NCBI RefSeq assembly: GCF_000024005.1
Contig: NC_013132.1
Coordinates: forward strand, 3,652,001 to 3,716,000
Length of the DNA: 64,000 nucleotides
DNA from: Chitinophaga pinensis DSM 2588
GTDB taxonomy: Bacteria > Bacteroidota > Bacteroidia > Chitinophagales > Chitinophagaceae
Direction: 5' to 3'
Shown here in pieces: positions 9,725-18,750 of this stretch. Numbering within the stretch: position 1 is the first letter of the stretch; the number at the start of each line of letters is the position of its first letter. The translations under genes and the position numbers were made by a program. A model generated the notes under the pieces. The model was not told where the DNA came from, searched no databases, and saw only the letters and a program-made list of their open reading frames with translations.

Positions 9725-11401
9725 TTATTGCCTGTTTAAGAAAAGTTTGTCCGCCGGGATCAATTGTTTGTATAGTCCTGGCCCTTTGTAAAATGCATCC
9801 AGCCAGAAACCGCCTTCTCCATTGTAAAATTCTACCCGTATCGGATGCCTGCCTGCGCTTAAAAGGATACTGCCGGAGCGCTCTGTTACACCATGATTAC
9901 CATCGTTATTAACGACTTCTTTTTCATCTACAAAAAGTTTACTACCATCATCGGAGCTGTTGTAGAACGTATATTCTCCGCTGGTATCTATCTGCAGATA
10001 ACCTGTAAAGACAATGCCGAATACGCCGTTTTGTCGATCGGGCATTGACAATAGTTGTTCGCGGTTTAACGCAAATTCATATGCCTGCCATTCCTTCACA
10101 GGTGTGAGGTCTTTAAATAATGGCAGGTATTTCCATCCCTGTCCGGTATAAAGTTGCACGCGCAGTCCATTACCCTGCGTACTATCCACCAGTCTGTAAT
10201 AAGCGACTGCCGGACTGCTTTCATTGTCTTTTTTGTCAAACGAAGCAGCTCTCACTACAGTAGACTTTTTCAGCGTAAAAGCTTGTGTATAGCGTGGAGA
10301 AGTGTGATCCGGCTGACTACCATCCAGGGTATACCTGGTCACTGCATCCTGCGCGGTGGTGCTGATACTTACCTGTGCAGTGGTATTGATATATAAACCG
10401 CCGGCCTGCTGGTAGAGGTACTTTTTGGGTTCGATCACAGGCGCGGAGAGCAGTGATTTGCCCAACCATAGATTAGATGGTGCAGCAAAGCCTTCAAAAG
10501 CGCTCCTGAGTGGTCTGCCGATCCATACATAGGGCGGGACTGTCTTCAGTGCAAAAGCAATCGTCGCTGCAAGATCATATGTAGCTACCTGTTCAGGTAT
10601 CAGATATCCTTTTCTGATCCCTTTACCATACAGGATCATAGCAATTTCTGTTTCTTCCGGCGTAGCGCCGCCGTGTCCATATCCAACGCCGCCGTGATCT
10701 GCAGTTACGATGACCAGCGTTTGCTGTGCGATACCTGCTTTTTTGATGCCTGTCAATACTTCTCCGATCAGGGAATCAGCCTTGGATACGGCCTGATAAT
10801 AGGCTGTTGATCCATGTCCGTGTTCATGGCCAGCGCCATCAACATGGTCGAGGTGCAGGAAGGCGAATAAGGGTTTCTTTTGCAGATAAGCCGTGAATGC
10901 CTGTGTGGTGGAATCTTCTGTAGAGAAAGTCTTATCATAGGATACTGCGTGCTTTTCAAAGAGACGGCCAAACCCGCCCCAGTGATATACCGCGCCTATC
11001 TCTGCTTGCGGATAGTTGTTACGTAAAACGCCAAAGATAGTCGGAAAGATACCCTCCTCATTGCGTACAATTGCAGGCAGTGAATGCGCGTCACGTTCCC
11101 AGTCATTGTCTGTGATACCATGTTGTTCAACACCTGCGCCCATGATCATGGAGGCCCAGTTGGAACTGCTGGAAGAAGGCAGGACGGTACGTACATTCCA
11201 TTTCACACTGCCTTCCGTAATCATCTTATGCAATACGGGCGTAGCTGCCTGCCGGATGCCATCCGGACTGAGGCCATCCACGCCGATTACTACGACATGC
11301 TGAATTCCTTCGGGATAAAGGGTATTGTCTTTTTTTTGTGCAATAGCGGAAAGACTGCCTGCTGCCAGGAGCAGTGTCATCGTATACTTCAAACTATTCA
11401 T
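9725..11401 (-). CDS. Secreted alkaline-phosphatase-fold phosphodiesterase with PA14 domain
   Basis: 558 aa. Signal peptide about 1-21. Residues 30-310 are an alkaline-phosphatase superfamily (nucleotide pyrophosphatase/phosphodiesterase) domain: metal-binding G-V-D42-G, nucleophile region P-S-S-S-S-S-N-W (Ser 78-80), 'HLDHVDGAGHEHGHG' and 'TADHGGVGYGHGG'. Around 335-410 is a chitobiase-C/Fn3-associated domain ('YTLDGSQPDHTSPRYT'). Around 415-555 is a PA14-like domain ('GEYTFYNSSDDGSKLFVDEKEVVNNDGNHG'), which often binds glycans. It probably hydrolyses phosphodiesters or phosphonate esters in the periplasm to feed the neighbouring transporter and HD oxygenase. The gap to the broken transporter is 25 nt, so it was built as an operon. 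Confidence 0.85.
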   Translation of the reverse strand: MNSLKYTMTLLLAAGSLSAIAQKKDNTLYPEGIQHVVVIGVDGLSPDGIRQAATPVLHKMITEGSVKWNVRTVLPSSSSSNWASMIMGAGVEQHGITDNDWERDAHSLPAIVRNEEGIFPTIFGVLRNNYPQAEIGAVYHWGGFGRLFEKHAVSYDKTFSTEDSTTQAFTAYLQKKPLFAFLHLDHVDGAGHEHGHGSTAYYQAVSKADSLIGEVLTGIKKAGIAQQTLVIVTADHGGVGYGHGGATPEETEIAMILYGKGIRKGYLIPEQVATYDLAATIAFALKTVPPYVWIGRPLRSAFEGFAAPSNLWLGKSLLSAPVIEPKKYLYQQAGGLYINTTAQVSISTTAQDAVTRYTLDGSQPDHTSPRYTQAFTLKKSTVVRAASFDKKDNESSPAVAYYRLVDSTQGNGLRVQLYTGQGWKYLPLFKDLTPVKEWQAYEFALNREQLLSMPDRQNGVFGIVFTGYLQIDTSGEYTFYNSSDDGSKLFVDEKEVVNNDGNHGVTERSGSILLSAGRHPIRVEFYNGEGGFWLDAFYKGPGLYKQLIPADKLFLNRQ

Positions 11402-11426
11402 ATGCGGAGGTACTGCTGAATGTTGT

Positions 11427-12724
11427 TTATGCCACCAATATTGGCATGTCCATATTTTTTACTTTCTTTTTGTGTACAAAGAATGCAAGCGAACAAATAC
11501 CTGCAACACTACCTGCGATAGCGACACAGATAAGGCTTTGCTGAAAGAAATGACTCCAGCTCACACCAGCGCTGTTGCCAAATTCCTTATAAAGAAGCAC
11601 CGTCACACTGCCCAGATATCCCGCTGCATCTGCGATGTACATCACAAAACCCACATTACCCTTTGCCTGAAAGGCAGCGATCATTCTTTCAAAGAAAATC
11701 GCATTGTAGGGAATGTAAGCCATATATAATCCCAGACCCGCAAGACTCATCCAGGTGATACCATCTATCCGGTGCATATGGAACAAAAGCAGTGAGATGC
11801 CCGTGAGCATACACCCGCCGATGATCATGAGGTGGATGACCTTAAAGGCTTTGAAATTATGTCTGATCAGGATCAGCAAACTGAGTGCAATCAATACCAG
11901 TAACGATATCAGGGAATCAGTCAGCGTATATATATGCACATCCTTTACACCGAGGTCGTGCCAGATCTCCACTTCGAAATTATCCCGCAGATCCCTGGTA
12001 ACGGTGAGTACGATGTAAATGATCAGTGTAATGCAATGCCAGGAGCAAAGTTGTGAAGGAAGCTTTTACGATCTGCCGCAGTCATAGGTTTTCTTACCGA
12101 TCGCAATTGCTGATCGAGCGCGGAAGGCGGTGGTAAACAATCCAGTATAGCAGTGAAGAACACCAGTGGAGCTGCAAATAACAAGCCTGTCAGAAAAGGC
12201 ATCCAGTATTCACTGACATGAAACTGATCCAGTAAGGTACGACCAACTGTTTTGACGAAACCGGAGGCAAATATGAGACTAACCGACATTACAGCCGCCA
12301 TGAACTCCGTTGCGCGTCTGCCTTCCAGGTAGCCAAATACCAATCCCCAGATCATGCCTAAGGGAAAGCCATTGGCAAAGAGGAACAGTACATTCCAGGG
12401 CGCCGGTACAAGCGCAAAAAACAGCAAAGCCAGCCAGGCGATTCCTACCAGGAAAAGCACGGCAAGACCTCGTTTACTCCCTTCGATAGCCGCGATAAAA
12501 CGGATACCATAAAACTTACTACAGGTATACCCGATCACCTGGAAAATGACCAGCCATACTTTATAATCTACGCCAAGATATTCCACGCCTTCAAATGTGG
12601 CAGCAGAAAAGGCTTTCCGGAATGCATACATGCTGGTATATGCGCCGAATGCAGCAAGGGCTGTAATAACAGCCACGACGCTATAGGGCCACTTCTCAAG
12701 ACCGGACCGTATAAACTGTTTCAT
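11427..12724 (-). pseudogene. DUF5690 MFS-type transporter, frameshifted
   Basis: One transporter split into two frames. The first part (12724-12023, 233 aa) starts MKQFIRSGLEKWPYSVVAVI and stops after 'NFAPGIAL-H'. The second frame continues without a break as 'LIIYIVLTVTRDLRDNFEVE' and on to the stop at 11427. The reading TTACACTGATC becomes TTACTGATC (A-L-L-I) if one of two adjacent AC units is removed, so a 2-bp tandem duplication at 12026-12029 explains the break. Joined, the protein would be about 430 aa with 11-12 membrane segments. DUF5690 is seen in Bacteroidota next to phosphatase and phosphonate genes, which suggests organophosphonate uptake. A sequencing error is possible, but the site is not a homopolymer. 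Confidence 0.8.
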
Positions 12725-12941
12725 GTCAGCAGATTGTAATTGCCATTGTCATGAGGCGGTAGTCATAATTGTTGGCTTCATGGATCAATGCAGATAGATG
12801 ATCAATGCTTTATCTATAATAGCAATACTAAACAAAGTTTAATTGAGTTAAACAAAACAGGTGTTAACTTAAGATTAAGCTATTGGGGAAGGATACTCGC
12901 TATTTCGAAAGAATGAGTCGATTTAAAGATTTATCTTATCT

Positions 12942-15542
12942 GTGAAATCACATTTTTTTATGAAAACCTATTTTATGCCCTCACACTTTTTCGTGCCCTG
13001 CCTCAAAGGGAGCACGATCCAAAGAAAAAATACCATTGTAAGACACCTGTTTACGTTGTTATTTAGCGTTATCCTTTGTTCCACGCAGGTTTACAGTCAG
13101 GTCATCAATCCCCGTACACTTCCACAGGAATGGGGCGAATACGGTATAGGAGATCCCTATATCCTTAAATTCAGAGGTAAGTTCTATCTGTATTGCAGCA
13201 CCCGCGACGACCAGAGCGGGGTTAAATGCTGGAGCAGCTGGGACCTGGCCAACTGGACCTACGAAGGTCTTTGTGTAGACAATACAGTTACCATCACCAA
13301 AGGCGCCTATGCACCCGAAGTGATCTACTGGAACGGTACCTTCTACATGTATACATCTCCGGCAGGTAATGGACATTATATTTTGTCTAGCGGCAGTCCG
13401 ACGGGACCTTTCACCGTGCAGACCGGCAACATAGGCCATACCATTGACGGCTCTGTATTCATTGACGACAACGCACAGATGTACTTCACCTATGCCGGGG
13501 GCTCGGGCATACAGGCGGCTGCCATGAGTGGTCCTTTAGCGATCACCGGTGCAGGCAGTACCTTGAGTGGTACCTCGCTGAACGGCTGGACAGAAGGCTC
13601 CACGCTTTTTAAGCGCAATGGTATTTATTACATGACCTATACGGGTAATCACGTCTTCAGCAGGGGCTACCGGGTGCATTATGCAACAGCTACCACGCCA
13701 TTAGGAGCCTATACAGCAGGGACGAACAATCCTATTGTCCTGAATACGGAAGGGAGCTTCTTCGGACTGGGACACAGCGGTTCCGTGATTGGTCCGGATC
13801 TGGATACCTGGTTTATTGCCTATCACAACCTATTAGGTCAAAGTAGTATCGTCGGTCCTAACAGGAAGCTGAATATCGATCCGATGGGCTTTAACGGCGA
13901 CAAACTGCTGGTATATGGTCCTACTTACTGGACCCAACCATCGCCGGCATTACCGACCTTTTATGACCGTTTTGACCGTACTGCCATTGGCAGTAACTGG
14001 ACAAACATTAACGGCGGTAACTGGGGAATATTCAACCAGGAGCTGATGTGGCAGGATAACAAGACGACGACGCAATGGTATCGCCAAGTTACGACCGCTA
14101 CCTCAGCAGCCGATTACACGGCTGAATTCAATATGAAGGAAATGAGCAGGGGAGGGAATGGCGCACGCTTTGGCGCCGTGTTTTCTTATGTAGATGAAAA
14201 TACGTTTGGTTCCGCACTGCTAAGCAGTTTTAATAACACACTGGAAACAGATGTCAAAGTGAATGGCGTCTCTGTCGGCGTAAGCGCTATTCCGCTGCCA
14301 GCTGGCTGGGACTATCAGAAATGGCATGTCATACGCGTCGAAAAACAGGGCACTACCTTCCGCATTTACCTGGATGGTATGCTGAAATCAACCCGTACGG
14401 CTAATATTACTGCCGGCGGTAAGATTGGGGTAGCCACGTATAACGATCATGCCGACTTCGGATTTACCGCTTTCAGCAACCGGGTGAATGGCAGCGGCGT
14501 ATTCGGTTTTTATAAACCGGTACCCGGCACTATCCCGGCGGTACATTATAACGAAGGAGGAGAAGGAGTGGGTTATCACGACCTGACGATCGAAAATACC
14601 GGTGGCAAATACCGGACAGACAGGGTAGATATCCGCGACTGTGAAGAAGGCGGAGAGAATATCGGCTGGAACCAGACTGGTGAATGGTACCACTACAATG
14701 TAAATGTGCAGGCGGCAGGGCCTTATCACCTGGAACTCCGGTATGCCACTACTTACACCGCTTGTAAAGTCCGTGTATCCTGTGATGGCGCAGATGTTTC
14801 CGGCATTGTGGCGATCCCCGCAACAGGCGATTGGTCAGCCTGGCGTACAGCCGTATTGAAGAACCTGAATTTGCCGGCAGGTAATCATACCATCCGCCTG
14901 GAGACGGTAGAAGGGGAATTTGATTTCTCCTCATTGAAGTTTGAATCAGGAACGACAACGGCGCCCAATGGTTCGGATAACTTCAATTCCGGTAGCTTCT
15001 CAGGACTGTGGAATTATGATAACGGCAATTACTCCATTGCTTCCGGCAGGGCGGCTATTGATGGATTTGGCAAACGCCTGATGGGAAATGCAGGATGGAC
15101 GGATTATACGGTAGAAGCGGATGTGCAATGTCCTTCTGGCGGTAATGGCGGATTGATATTCAGGGTGAGAAACCCGGCAGCCGCAGAATTCGGTACTTCC
15201 AATGCCCTTAGTTCTGATTACTTTCAGGGCTATTACGCAGGCATAGACGCCGGTGGCATTGTGTTGGGAAAACAGAACTATAACTGGACTTCCCTGGCTT
15301 CCAAAACACAGGCATTGAGTCCGGGACAAACCTATAAACTCAGGGCCGTATTAAACGGAGCTAACATAAAGATCTATCTCAATGATATGTCTACGCCGGC
15401 AATCGATTATACCGATCCTTCTCCACTGATCAGTGGTAAGGCAGGTATCCGTACACACGCGGCGAATATGGCTTTCGATAACTTCCAGATATCGCAGGAA
15501 TTAAGCGCCCTGATATTCAGGTGTCGCGTGGATATACCATAA
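12942..15542 (+). CDS. Secreted GH43 glycosidase with CBM6 and jelly-roll modules
   Basis: 866 aa from the GTG at 12942; the ATG at 12960 is an equally good start. A hydrophobic export signal ends at about residue 53 (VYSQ). Residues 55-335 form a five-bladed GH43 propeller with base D71 (GIGDPYI), pKa modulator D169 (HTIDGS) and acid E218 (WTEGS), all present. Residues about 338-520 are a beta-sandwich (laminin-G/DUF1080-like), about 532-668 a CBM6 ('CEEGGENIGWNQTGEWYHY'), and about 680-855 a second jelly-roll like the one ending the GH127 protein. It probably acts on arabinan or arabinoxylan outside the cell. It is followed by a strong bidirectional terminator. The last residues ('ALIFRCRVDIP') look unusual and may reflect a late frameshift. 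Confidence 0.88.
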   Translation: MKSHFFMKTYFMPSHFFVPCLKGSTIQRKNTIVRHLFTLLFSVILCSTQVYSQVINPRTLPQEWGEYGIGDPYILKFRGKFYLYCSTRDDQSGVKCWSSWDLANWTYEGLCVDNTVTITKGAYAPEVIYWNGTFYMYTSPAGNGHYILSSGSPTGPFTVQTGNIGHTIDGSVFIDDNAQMYFTYAGGSGIQAAAMSGPLAITGAGSTLSGTSLNGWTEGSTLFKRNGIYYMTYTGNHVFSRGYRVHYATATTPLGAYTAGTNNPIVLNTEGSFFGLGHSGSVIGPDLDTWFIAYHNLLGQSSIVGPNRKLNIDPMGFNGDKLLVYGPTYWTQPSPALPTFYDRFDRTAIGSNWTNINGGNWGIFNQELMWQDNKTTTQWYRQVTTATSAADYTAEFNMKEMSRGGNGARFGAVFSYVDENTFGSALLSSFNNTLETDVKVNGVSVGVSAIPLPAGWDYQKWHVIRVEKQGTTFRIYLDGMLKSTRTANITAGGKIGVATYNDHADFGFTAFSNRVNGSGVFGFYKPVPGTIPAVHYNEGGEGVGYHDLTIENTGGKYRTDRVDIRDCEEGGENIGWNQTGEWYHYNVNVQAAGPYHLELRYATTYTACKVRVSCDGADVSGIVAIPATGDWSAWRTAVLKNLNLPAGNHTIRLETVEGEFDFSSLKFESGTTTAPNGSDNFNSGSFSGLWNYDNGNYSIASGRAAIDGFGKRLMGNAGWTDYTVEADVQCPSGGNGGLIFRVRNPAAAEFGTSNALSSDYFQGYYAGIDAGGIVLGKQNYNWTSLASKTQALSPGQTYKLRAVLNGANIKIYLNDMSTPAIDYTDPSPLISGKAGIRTHAANMAFDNFQISQELSALIFRCRVDIP

Positions 15543-15547
15543 AACAA

Positions 15548-15579
15548 CAGCGGCACTAAGCATGATCTTAGTGCCGCTG
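15548..15579. terminator. Bidirectional terminator between convergent genes
   Basis: Perfect 13-bp stem CAGCGGCACTAAG (15548-15560) with CTTAGTGCCGCTG (15567-15579), 6-nt loop, A-rich on the left and TTTT on the right. It serves the GH43 gene (+) and the GNAT gene (-), both ending within a few nt of it. Confidence 0.88.
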
Positions 15580-15582
15580 GTT

Positions 15583-16029
15583 TTAATCTTGCCGATGCAA
15601 TTGCATATGCAGGATCGGAAAAGGTTTCCCGCTTGAGTCGAGTGCCGACCGGCCAATGATCTCAAAGCCACAATGCAGATAAAAACCAACTGCCTGTTCA
15701 TTCTGCTCATTTACGTCTACTTTGTCTGCATGTAGCATTTTGATCGAATAATCCAGTAATTGTTTACCTACACCTTTACCCCGGTACTCCGGATCAATAA
15801 ATAACATTTCTATATTATGCTCCGCAACGCCAACAAAACCTGCAATACCGGCAGCATTTCTCGCACAACGTAGTTCCACGGCATCCAGGTAGGTATTTAA
15901 AATAAGTGGTTTGTAGTATTGAATATCTTCTTCCTGTAGAAAATGATGTGTTGCGCGTACAGACTTCTCCCAGACAGTGATAATTTCCATATAGTCAGCT
16001 TTGCTGACAGGTGCTATTGTAAATTCCAT
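15583..16029 (-). CDS. GNAT-family N-acetyltransferase (YjaB-like)
   Basis: 148 aa, full-length GNAT fold. Beta4 and the acetyl-CoA pyrophosphate loop are clear: 'IEMLFIDPEYRGKGVGKQLL' (R/Q-G-x-G-x-G). The C-terminal N-E-Q-N-x-x-A-V-G-F-Y-x-x-C-G-F segment is the usual beta5-alpha4 region. The substrate is unknown. It is 9 nt downstream of a second GNAT gene on the same strand, so the two are likely co-transcribed. Confidence 0.85.
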   Translation of the reverse strand: MEFTIAPVSKADYMEIITVWEKSVRATHHFLQEEDIQYYKPLILNTYLDAVELRCARNAAGIAGFVGVAEHNIEMLFIDPEYRGKGVGKQLLDYSIKMLHADKVDVNEQNEQAVGFYLHCGFEIIGRSALDSSGKPFPILHMQLHRQD

Positions 16030-16038
16030 TTGTTAGTA

Positions 16039-16569
16039 TTAATTAGAGATCCATTCTTTTTTAAGCACAGCATAGACCAGATCATCTACCCATCGGCCTT
16101 TGAAGAAGAGACTTTCTTTAAAATGTGCTTCTTTTCTGAGCCCAAGCCGTTCCACCAGCCGTATGGAATGATAATTTTCCGGGTCGATAGAGGCAGTTGC
16201 CCGGTGTTTGTGCAGATCATTGAACATATGGGTGATCACAGCCCTGAGTGCTTCAACCGCATATCCCTGTTGATGATATTGTTTATGGATCGTGATGCCA
16301 AATTCGAATTGTTCACTGCCTATAAAGTGAATACCAATATCACCGATAATGAGGTCTTTCGTCTTTTCTACTATCACCAGCTGGAACCAGGTATCCGGGG
16401 TGTTAAACACCGTTGGTTGTTTGTCAATAAAGCGTTCTACGTCTTCTAAAGAGGCAGGTATCCAGCCCTGGAACTGGTTGGTTTCCGCATCCGATCTGTA
16501 TGCGAAGAGCTGATCTTTATCACCGGCCTGGATCGGTCTTATTGCCAGTCTTTCCGTTGCTACATGCAT
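16039..16569 (-). CDS. RimJ/RimL-type GNAT acetyltransferase
   Basis: 176 aa. 'TERLAIRPIQAGDKDQLFAYRSDAETNQF' at the start and 'HQQGYAVEALRAVITHMFNDLHKHRATASIDPENYHSIRLVERLGLRKEA' are the standard features of the RimJ/RimL subfamily (Acetyltransf_3), which acetylates protein N-termini or small amines and antibiotics. No target can be named. First gene of a two-gene minus-strand unit with the YjaB-like GNAT. Confidence 0.87.
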   Translation of the reverse strand: MHVATERLAIRPIQAGDKDQLFAYRSDAETNQFQGWIPASLEDVERFIDKQPTVFNTPDTWFQLVIVEKTKDLIIGDIGIHFIGSEQFEFGITIHKQYHQQGYAVEALRAVITHMFNDLHKHRATASIDPENYHSIRLVERLGLRKEAHFKESLFFKGRWVDDLVYAVLKKEWISN

Positions 16570-16708
16570 GTTAGTACTTTATATAGTGTCCTGATTATTT
16601 AATGTGATTCATTTTCTATTGATACACTGCAAATTTGATATCTTTATTACGTACAAAGATCATCCTGCAGGAAACAGTGTTTCATTAACTGCAAATTTAT
16701 TTAAAAAC

Positions 16709-17095
16709 ATGTTATCGAAACTGATACAAGATAAATCTACAGTAACTCTTTTTGAGGCATTCATTGCCGGAAAGTCTGAACAGACCTTAACATTGTTATC
16801 TCATTTGATCACGCAATATCAGCAACTGGGAGACATTTACCTGTATCCCACCAAATCTATGCTGGGGATCGGGATAAGAGATAAACGGATAGCCTGGATC
16901 ACGCAACTGGGTAAAAGCTTTGTACACGTGGTATTCCCTTTTACACAGCCTTACAATGATAATCTTTGTTTTCAGAAGATAGCGCCTGTACCGGGGGATG
17001 CACATCAGTTTAATCACCATTTCAGAATGCTGGCACGGGAAGATGTGAATGAGGAAGTCTTAAAGTTTATGCAATTATCGCTGGCACCAGGTTAG
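16709..17095 (+). CDS. DUF5655-type small protein
   Basis: About 128 aa from the ATG at 16709 (MLSKLIQDKSTVTLFEAF). The longer frame from 16604 adds 35 residues with no domain character, so I prefer the inner start. The pattern 'YLYPTKSMLGIGIRDKRIAWITQLGKSFVHVVFPF' followed by 'H-x-F-x-H-H-F-R-M' resembles DUF5655, a small domain found alone or next to DUF4287/DUF1801-type domains and thought to be ligand-binding. Soluble; function unknown. Confidence 0.65.
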   Translation: MLSKLIQDKSTVTLFEAFIAGKSEQTLTLLSHLITQYQQLGDIYLYPTKSMLGIGIRDKRIAWITQLGKSFVHVVFPFTQPYNDNLCFQKIAPVPGDAHQFNHHFRMLAREDVNEEVLKFMQLSLAPG

Positions 17096-17184
17096 AAATT
17101 AAGAATTAAAAGTTAAGAATTAATGATCGGAGCGATCTCCGCTGCATTCCAATTCTTAATTCTTAATTTTTAATTCTTAATTTT
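17095..17184. repeat. A/T-rich inverted repeat with GC core
   Basis: Two arms built from repeats of AATTAAGAATT and its complement (17096-17121 and 17151-17184) enclose a short non-AT core with its own GGAG/CTCC pair. The stem can form in either orientation. It starts at the stop codon of the DUF5655 gene. It could be an intergenic palindromic repeat (REP or MITE-like) or a terminator. Confidence 0.6.
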
Positions 17185-17223
17185 CCACTGTTTTCCCTTT
17201 TTCTTATTTAAAACATATAAACG

Positions 17224-17790
17224 ATGTTACGCCCACTCTTCATATTAATGATAGTCCTGTTCTCTGCGACGGCCCACGCGCAGTCCGTACCGGTAGAAGA
17301 CGTTTCAAAGAATCTATTGACCTGGACCCGGCATCTCCATTCCAACGTAGATAAATATTTTACTCGTGATAAAGGGGCGGAGCTGGTTCGTAACCTGGAA
17401 TTGCTCAAAACAGATCTTGCTGCTTATACAAAGACAAGAAAGAATTTGTCTGACAGCATCTTTCGTAAGAATGTGGCGCCTGGTAATCCAGATCCCGGAA
17501 ATGCAGAAGTGTTGAAAACGCAGATGGGAGAGGTACTCCGGCAGATGCGGAATGTAACGGATCTGACCAATAATGAACTGCGTGCAGAAGGCGACCGTCT
17601 GAATGACCAGATCTACAATGTATTAAACAGCGAAGGCGCTGTCTTCCTGTCTTATCTGGAAGCCTTTCTGACGGGCAAGGAAGTGACAAAGAAAGAAATG
17701 GCCCTGGACAATGGGGCTGCCTATGGTCGTCTTCAGGAAGCGATTGGTTTGATCGGATCTATCCAGGACCGGATCAAACAAAAGATGTGA
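17224..17790 (+). CDS. Secreted helical protein of unknown function
   Basis: 188 aa. Signal peptide about 1-20 (FSATAHAQ). The mature part is almost all helix with heptad-like spacing ('LELLKTDLAAYTKTRKNLSDSIF', 'VLKTQMGEVLRQMRNVTDLTNNELRAEGDRLNDQIYNVL'), so probably a periplasmic helical bundle. I do not recognise the family and see no catalytic residue. No operon partner: about 180 nt separate it from the next gene. Confidence 0.65.
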   Translation: MLRPLFILMIVLFSATAHAQSVPVEDVSKNLLTWTRHLHSNVDKYFTRDKGAELVRNLELLKTDLAAYTKTRKNLSDSIFRKNVAPGNPDPGNAEVLKTQMGEVLRQMRNVTDLTNNELRAEGDRLNDQIYNVLNSEGAVFLSYLEAFLTGKEVTKKEMALDNGAAYGRLQEAIGLIGSIQDRIKQKM

Positions 17791-17973
17791 TAAAACGCCT
17801 ATATATCCATCTATTTCCCTTTTGCGTAAAACAAATTTCCGATTCGCGTAGCTGCTCCATCCGGATTAGTGCATTTTTGCCCTGCAAAATGTAAATCAGG
17901 GATCGATGGGTCATTCGTACATGATATGTAACGATATGACTTGTTTTCCTACTAAACGCTAATCCGATATAAG

Positions 17974-18672
17974 ATGAAAAAAATCACATTGAGCATTGCG
18001 CTGATGTTATGCGCTTTCCTGGCCTCCGCACATGCAGTCTGGATTGAAACCGCGCTGAAAGGCACGAAGAATAAGTCGCAGGATGTGCGCGTTTACCTGG
18101 GTGAATATGCAGAAAATCAAAGAGACTCCGTTACTCACTGGTTCAGCAATTTAAAGGATGTAAAGCTTTATGTGACAGTGCCTGATGGCAAGCGGGAAGA
18201 AATTGCTATCAAAGAAAACGGGAATCATCTTGCAGGTAACTTCATACCGGCGACAGATGGTAACTATACACTGTCTATCAGCCATACGGTAGAAACGATT
18301 TACGGTGAAACCAAAATAGAATATTATGCAACGGCTACGGTAATCGTAGGGAAAGAAACGCCTTCACAATTATCAGCAAGTACTGCACTGGCTGTGGTAC
18401 CGGCTGCTGAAGAGCCTAAAGGTACAGTGGGACTGACTGTATTACGCGATAAACTGCCACTAGCTGCTGCGAAGATCGAAGCGATCTCTCCGGATGGCTG
18501 GGTAAAGGAATTCAAAAGCAATGACAAAGGAGAAGCATCTTTTGTACCACTGCAATCAGGTCAGTACCTGTTAGAAGTATCTGCGAATGAAAAGACGCCT
18601 GGTACGCACAATGGTAAGCCTTACAAAACAGTAGCGCATATCGTTACGCACTGTATCAACGTTAAAAAATAA
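17974..18672 (+). CDS. Secreted DUF4198-like beta-sandwich protein
   Basis: 232 aa. Signal peptide about 1-20, mature start near AHAVWIET; a histidine right after the signal peptide is typical of DUF4198/NikM-like periplasmic proteins. The first domain (to about residue 130) has the beta-pattern of those proteins. The second (about 150-228, 'GLTVLRDKLPLAAAKIEAIS...GEASFVPLQSGQYLLEV') is a carboxypeptidase-regulatory/transthyretin-like domain. It may take part in metal uptake or sensing, by analogy only. Closed by the terminator at 18695-18726. Confidence 0.6.
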   Translation: MKKITLSIALMLCAFLASAHAVWIETALKGTKNKSQDVRVYLGEYAENQRDSVTHWFSNLKDVKLYVTVPDGKREEIAIKENGNHLAGNFIPATDGNYTLSISHTVETIYGETKIEYYATATVIVGKETPSQLSASTALAVVPAAEEPKGTVGLTVLRDKLPLAAAKIEAISPDGWVKEFKSNDKGEASFVPLQSGQYLLEVSANEKTPGTHNGKPYKTVAHIVTHCINVKK

Positions 18673-18694
18673 ACCACCTACGGGGGGAATCATT

Positions 18695-18726
18695 AAAAAA
18701 GGTCCATCATACGGTGGACCTTTTTT
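18695..18726. terminator. Bidirectional terminator
   Basis: Perfect 12-bp stem AAAAAAGGTCCA (18695-18706) with TGGACCTTTTTT (18715-18726), 8-nt loop, between the convergent DUF4198-like and DUF1877 genes. Confidence 0.92.
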
Positions 18727-18750
18727 AATATCATATTGTATGAGATCAGA

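Noticed and set aside
12942..12960. Whether the GH43 protein starts at GTG 12942 or ATG 12960
   Set aside because: Cannot be decided by eye; both leave a long hydrophilic stretch before the export signal, so no finding was made of it.
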